Positions 59,560 through 64,000 of a stretch of 64,000 bases of DNA are shown one piece after another (positions within the stretch are counted from its first letter, which is position 1; each line of letters begins with the position of its first letter). The translations under genes were made by a program, and so were the position numbers. Source of the DNA: Toxonevra muliebris (Eukaryota > Arthropoda > Insecta > Diptera > Pallopteridae); contig OY829326.1 of assembly GCA_963691655.1 (NCBI GenBank), forward strand, positions 13,628,878-13,692,877, written 5' to 3'. The notes under the pieces were generated by a model. The model did no database searches. It was not told the origin of the DNA and saw only the letters and a program-made list of their open reading frames with translations.

Positions 59560-60200
59560 CGAAATCGACTGAAATTTTACCATATTTTATATTTGGAGCG
59601 ATACGAACCTACATGTGTGTTTCGATTTATTTTTGAAATAGTTCAATACAATACACGTTATAGTAATTAATGGTTAAATTACCACGTTTTCGGTAAAATT
59701 TGAAGAAACAATTTTTGATCGATTAATTTTGTCATATCTTAAGACGGAGCGACTTTTACCTACTTTAGGTTTAGATTTACCTACAAGTTTTTTTGAGTGA
59801 ATGTGAAATATATAAATGTTATTTAAAAATAAAATTTTGTTCACTTTTAACTAGAAAAGTAATTTTCACAGCTCTTTACTGTTCTGTCTCAAAACTTCGA
59901 AGAGACTATTGACCAAAAATTTTTAAATCTAATTAAAAAAATCGCTCTGTTCAATCTTATATCATGCTTGCAGATTCAATATTTATTGAACTTTTTTTGA
60001 CAGTAACAACCCAACAGTAAATACCAATCAGTGCTGACAAAGAATGTTGTCTATCGAAGTTTTATTGAAGTTTCTATGTTTTCAAAAATTGCATTAAAAG
60101 AAATAAAAAAATTTATTAAATCCTTATTTTGGCTTTTTTGAAAAATCCTCTACTTGATTTCAGCATGATTCAATAATGTCTTCACATTTTGATCTGATTT
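59560..60200. other. A+T-rich interval, no gene seen
   Basis: On the minus strand an aataaa at about 60117-60112 could serve the exon candidate upstream at 60496-60205. Nothing else is supported. Confidence 0.45.
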
Positions 60201-60204
60201 TGAT

Positions 60205-60496
60205 TTACGTTCTTATAACATTTTTCTTATAAAACTCTATTCTCCACGATTTTCCATCTGTAGTCTCTATGACTTTAATTTGCTTAAAACTGAATTTAGT
60301 TTTCAGAAACCAATTTGCAATATTTATCAGATATGTCTTTTGTTTAGCACCCGTATTAAATACATGTATAGTAAATTGGACTGATATAGGGGAAGTTTTG
60401 AATCTCTCATCATGACAGCGTTTTGTGGGAACAAAAGTAATACACGATAATTGGCAAATTGTCCCAAATTTATAAGTCAAAAAAATCCAGGAAAAA
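60205..60496 (-). CDS. candidate 3' terminal exon, unknown protein
   Basis: After an acceptor-like tataatttttag, a 96-codon frame is open to TAA at 60207-60205. It contains FGTICQLSCITFVPTKRC, SPISVQFTIHVFNTGAKQKT and IKVIETTDGKSWRIEFYKKN. Residue use is balanced, hydrophobic and charged positions alternate as in beta strands, and an AATAAA lies about 90 bases downstream. No upstream exon is identified, and a plus-strand frame overlaps at the edge. The family is not recognised. It could be a host exon or a piece of a transposon gene. Confidence 0.35.
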
Positions 60497-60659
60497 TATT
60501 CTAAAAATTATACCAGAAAAGTCAACTTCAATTAAATGTTTTATTGCACTTTTTTTTAATTATTCTGAGAACCACAATTTAAAAAAGATTCTTAAAGAAA
60601 TTTTCCGCGAGCTTAAATTTAAGATTAAAATTATAATATACAGATTATTTGTATAGAAA

Positions 60660-61270
60660 TAAGCCTTTATTGAAATTAATTTATGAAATCTAATATAAAA
60701 TTCGCATAAAATCAAATTAAATTTACACTCAACTGAAGCATTTTACTATTTAGTAGTTTCATTTGCAATATTATAAAAAACTCTTCTCTTTTTCTTTGAC
60801 CATTAAATTGTCACAACAGACTCTAAAACACTTTTTAATATTTTGCATTTTACTAGCTGAGGAGAAATATTAAAAAAATAAAATAAACAAATAAAAAAAA
60901 AGGAAGAAAAAAATCTATTGTCCCAACAAAAGCGTCTTTTGTGCTGATATTGCTTGTAGCAGATGACTGACGCAACTAAATTTAATATCGAGACTGGAAA
61001 TATAATAGAAATATGGACAAAAATAAAAATGAACATAGTCAACTTAATACAGCACTACAAACTTTGAAATAGATAGAAATATATCACAAAAGTTCTAGTA
61101 AAAATTTGAGTGGCTGCTGAAGGCACTTTGAAGAAAATAAATGTAGAGTGTTTTAACTAATTGATGGTAATATAATCTTAACTAATACAATTGCAAAAAA
61201 GCTGTCTTAAAATTAAGCTAAATAAAAATGTGCCAAAATTAGTTTTTTTTTTCAATTGTATATCAGTTAG
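60660..61270. other. A+T-rich interval, no gene seen
   Basis: A 79-codon minus-strand frame (61042-60803) is hydrophobic and Phe-rich, likely compositional. Confidence 0.45.
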
Positions 61271-61599
61271 ATCAGGGGTGGATACAAAAGGCGGGGAGGG
61301 GGGCAAAGGGTGGAATTTCCCACCAAAAGATTTTCAAACACTTAAAAATTTAATAACTTAAACAGGCAAAAAGGTGAATTATGTTCATTATTGTTATTGT
61401 TGTTTTTAGTTATTACGATTTACTTTCAATCATAAGAATAATGAATAATCTTGCTCATTAAACAACTTTCGTTCTCTATGGAAATGTGCAGAAATAATAA
61501 TGATACATAAACCTGAGTGCCCTCATATCAACCTATAAGTTTGCTGGCAATATTCTCGAAAATATTCGAAGTAGTAGATTTCTAATAATACAAGAAAAA

Positions 61600-62055
61600 A
61601 AGAATATAGTTCCGAGTCATCAATCGTCATAAGCACGTTACTCCTGAGCAATATCATCAATATTGTCACTGACTTTCTGGAACGCAAAAAAATATTGCTC
61701 TGCCATATTTTTGGACATTCAAGAAGCGTTCGAAAAAGTTTGGCATGAAGGGCTGTTATACAAATTAAAAAATTTACTTCCAGCTCCATTTCATTTGGTC
61801 TTAAAGTCCTATCATTCTATGTCAAAATAGATGATGAAACATCAGCCAAATGTCAAGTAAAAGCCGGAGTACCACAGGGCAGTGTTCTGGGTCCTCTTCT
61901 TTATTCGATTTTTACCAGCAGCTTGTCTGAAACTGATGGTGTTACTATAGCTACTTATCCAGACGATACTGCCATTTTAGCGTCAAATTAATCTCCTACA
62001 GAAGCTGATAATTTAGTTCAGAAACAGATCGACGACGTTCAACAATGGTTACTTC
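61600..62055 (+). pseudogene. jockey-type LINE reverse transcriptase core, mutated
   Basis: The plus-strand frames give HVTPEQYHQ, then, after a frame change, FLDIQEAFEKVWHEGLLYKL, the block around the first catalytic Asp (usually LDVxxAFDxVWHxGL). After another frame change comes VKAGVPQGSVLGPLLYSIF and then YPDDTAIL, the YADD catalytic box with Ala changed to Pro. A TAA follows SN, then EADNLVQKQIDDVQQWL. Frameshifts, a stop and the altered YADD show an inactive copy. It ends abruptly at the SINE. Confidence 0.88.
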
Positions 62056-62235
62056 GTGGATGAGTGCTTGACTGGAGTTCCATCTGTCTCAGGTTCAATT
62101 CCCAGATGGGGTTAAACTCTTAAAAAATGTCTAAATAGATTGTTCTAATAAAATGGATCATTTCGGTTCATTAAGTTCTTAAATACGTGACCCAAGTACC
62201 AGTTCAACGGGTTCTATTCTCAAGTAGAGAATTGA
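62056..62235 (+). mobile_element. SINE of the second tRNA-derived family, copy 2
   Basis: It carries gatgagtgcttgactgg, the B box caggttcaattccc (about 62090) and the downstream blocks ttctaataaaatgg and tttcggttca shared with copy 1 at 36562. It directly follows the codon for Trp-Leu-Leu-Arg of the LINE fragment, suggesting insertion into it, but no clear target duplication is visible. Confidence 0.72.
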
Positions 62236-62239
62236 ATCC

Positions 62240-62640
62240 ACAAAAAAAAAACAAATTATAGGTTTCGGGGCGATATAAAGAAAATACCAGATGGAAAAGA
62301 GAAAATTTGAATACAGGGTGGGAATCAGCTACTTTAAATTGAAATTCTACTAATCCTCACATTATAAACCAATCTAAAACCGAAAACTGAATAAATGTAT
62401 CATATTGTTATATTTTCCACTATTCTTTACCTTGGAAATAGATCATAGAAATTGTGAAATGCTTTACTACAAGAACAGGGTTTCCCCAAAATGCGTAAGG
62501 TACCAGTAAGTAAGTTTTCACATGGCAATACCATTGAAATTATTAGATATTGAAATAAAGTTTTGAATAAGCAAAAAAAAAACGATACACGTACGAGAAA
62601 AAAAAAATGCTCCAGCCCGCGTTTTGGCGTTTCGGTTCAT
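62240..62640. other. unassigned interior of the hAT-type element
   Basis: Sequence between the SINE and the right terminal region. No frame or motif is recognised; the string aatacagggtggg near 62311 has no partner. Confidence 0.4.
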
Positions 62641-62709
62641 ATGGAGAATTTTTATTTTTTATTTACCCCCCCTCAAAAATGTTTCCTGTATCCGCCACTG
62701 GTTAGATCC

Positions 62710-64000
62710 AATAATATCTGATGTAGCATACACGAAAATACCAAATTAACAAGAATTTTATTAGAAAATATTTTTGACTTTTGTTAAAGTAATAAAATAT
62801 AAAATAGCATTCAGAAAAATAAAGATACAGTGAAAATATCATAAACAAATACAACAAAAAGCAAAGAAATTAAAATCATAAAAAGTGAAAAATTTTTCGA
62901 ATAAACATTTCGATTACAATTGTAGAACAGTATAATTATGCTTTTTTATTGACTTGTAACAATAATAAATGTACGCTAATAAATCCAAAAGCTAGTAATA
63001 AATATTTTTATGTTAAAAGAAATAATTGCTTTGAAATTCATGTTTGAAAAAGTAGCTCAAAATTGTGTAGTAATAAACTTATGCAATTTTTTCAATATTT
63101 TTCAAGTTGTTCTATTAAATTTTCAAAAAAATTTTGCAAAAGAGGAAAACTATATTTTTATAGAGAATTTAAAATTCGTTGTACTTTTCGCAAACATGAA
63201 ATAGTACAAAAATGTTTCCATCATTTAATTTCATTTTTTTTTCTTTTTTTCATACATATGTACTGCCAACAGTTTTTTGTAAAAGAAAAACACGTTAAAA
63301 AGCAACAAATCAATGTCAACTGAATATCAAACCACATATGTTGCTGTCATTCTACAAAAAAAAAAAAAATCTAATTGTATGTGTATGTAAGTTTATTCAT
63401 ATACATGTACATATATTTATGTTTGTATACAATAACATGCCCTTGAAAACACTGATTTCATGCTGAGAGGTGAAAGTGTTGGTAATAAATTTCATTTTAG
63501 ATAAACAGTTTTCTAAGCTAAGATAAAAATTTTTGCAATATTATTTAATTTTTGATAGAATTGCTAGACAATAAATAGTGTATCTAAAAACATACTCAAG
63601 ATAAATATTTAAGAAAACATAGAAAAAGTGCAACAGAATAAACTTAAATAAGTCTTAAGAGGAAAAACAATTTCCTTTGCTAATAGTGTCATCTATTTTT
63701 GTAATACCTTTGTGGCACTAAATATACAATAAAAAAAGTAAAACACATGAAATTAAATTAAAAATTACTTATGTGTGAAAAGCGGAAATTAATTTTATAA
63801 TTTATGCCATTATTACGTTACCTTTTTCTTGGCTATGGTATCGAGTCCCTTTTTACTAAGGCAGCACATAATATTCCTACACAAAAAACAATTGGTTTTT
63901 AGGTTTTCTTATTTCACTGGAAATCTTTCTTCTTTCTTCTCCCTTGCTCCACTTGTTGTAAATTGGTCAAAATTATGCACATCATTATCGCTTTTAAAGT
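62710..64000. other. A+T-rich interval, no gene seen
   Basis: Frames at 63010-63323 overlap in two phases and are Phe/Lys/Asn-rich. A tatgtacatatat-type stretch lies near 63400. No gene or element is supported up to the end of the window. Confidence 0.5.

Larger units (their letters stand above)
61273..62700. mobile_element. hAT-type element containing a LINE fragment and a SINE
   Basis: The left end reads caggggtggatacaaaagg. The right end, inward, reads cagtggcggatacagg. Both have the CAGNGGNGGAT form seen in many hAT families, followed by a G-rich run. Outside lie gttagat (61266-61272) and gttagatc (62701-62708), fitting an 8-bp duplication with one base lost at the left junction. The interior holds a reverse transcriptase fragment (61600-62055) and a SINE (62056-62235), so the element collected later insertions or captured them. 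No hAT transposase frame is seen. Confidence 0.72.

Overview
The window looks like a gene-poor stretch of a higher-fly (Diptera, Schizophora) genome, and tephritid-like is my best guess. The reasons are the strong A+T bias, the ACATACATATGTATGT-type microsatellites, CAG/CAA runs, the LINE tail with GGTTAGGTTAGGTTGG, and SINE modules containing 'aaactgtaggtcc'. The genus cannot be fixed from the sequence. I find no bacterial features, no CRISPR array, no rRNA and no bona fide tRNA gene.

No long conserved host gene is visible. Four weak host-gene or exon candidates are listed: a two-exon secreted-peptide candidate (1531-1765, +), a convergent two-exon candidate (2629-1887, -), a low-complexity exon candidate (57292-57408, +) and a 3'-exon candidate (60496-60205, -). 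A fifth small spliced reading frame (25645-25758, +) sits inside what looks like a deleted DNA transposon.

The real content is a layered graveyard of mobile elements. DNA transposons include two mariners (39228-40491 with TA-flanked ends; 51775-50960 with a long open frame but no third catalytic Asp). There is a Tc1-like remnant (17150-17560), a hAT-type element with a perfect 8-bp duplication (9005-9761), and a second hAT-type element that contains a LINE fragment and a SINE (61273-62700). At least eight elements are bounded by TTAA, the piggyBac-type target: 2831, 19303, 21606, 21728, 23346, 27128, 53019 and 54440. Retroelements include LINE fragments of several clades (16310-17130, 18020-18540, 29212-29590, 32100-33265, 59161-59455, 61600-62055), a solo LTR (12411-12721), and SINE heads of at least two families.

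Three places show element-on-element history well. At 21.6-25.0 kb, TTAA-flanked elements sit inside one another, and two copies of a local duplication give a filled and an empty insertion site. At 54.17-55.54 kb, a TTAA element lies at the exact centre of a long palindrome. At 32.1-33.3 kb, a SINE interrupts a LINE reverse transcriptase and is flanked by an 8-bp duplication. The remaining intervals are A+T-rich sequence with microsatellites in which I see no gene; they may be intronic or intergenic.
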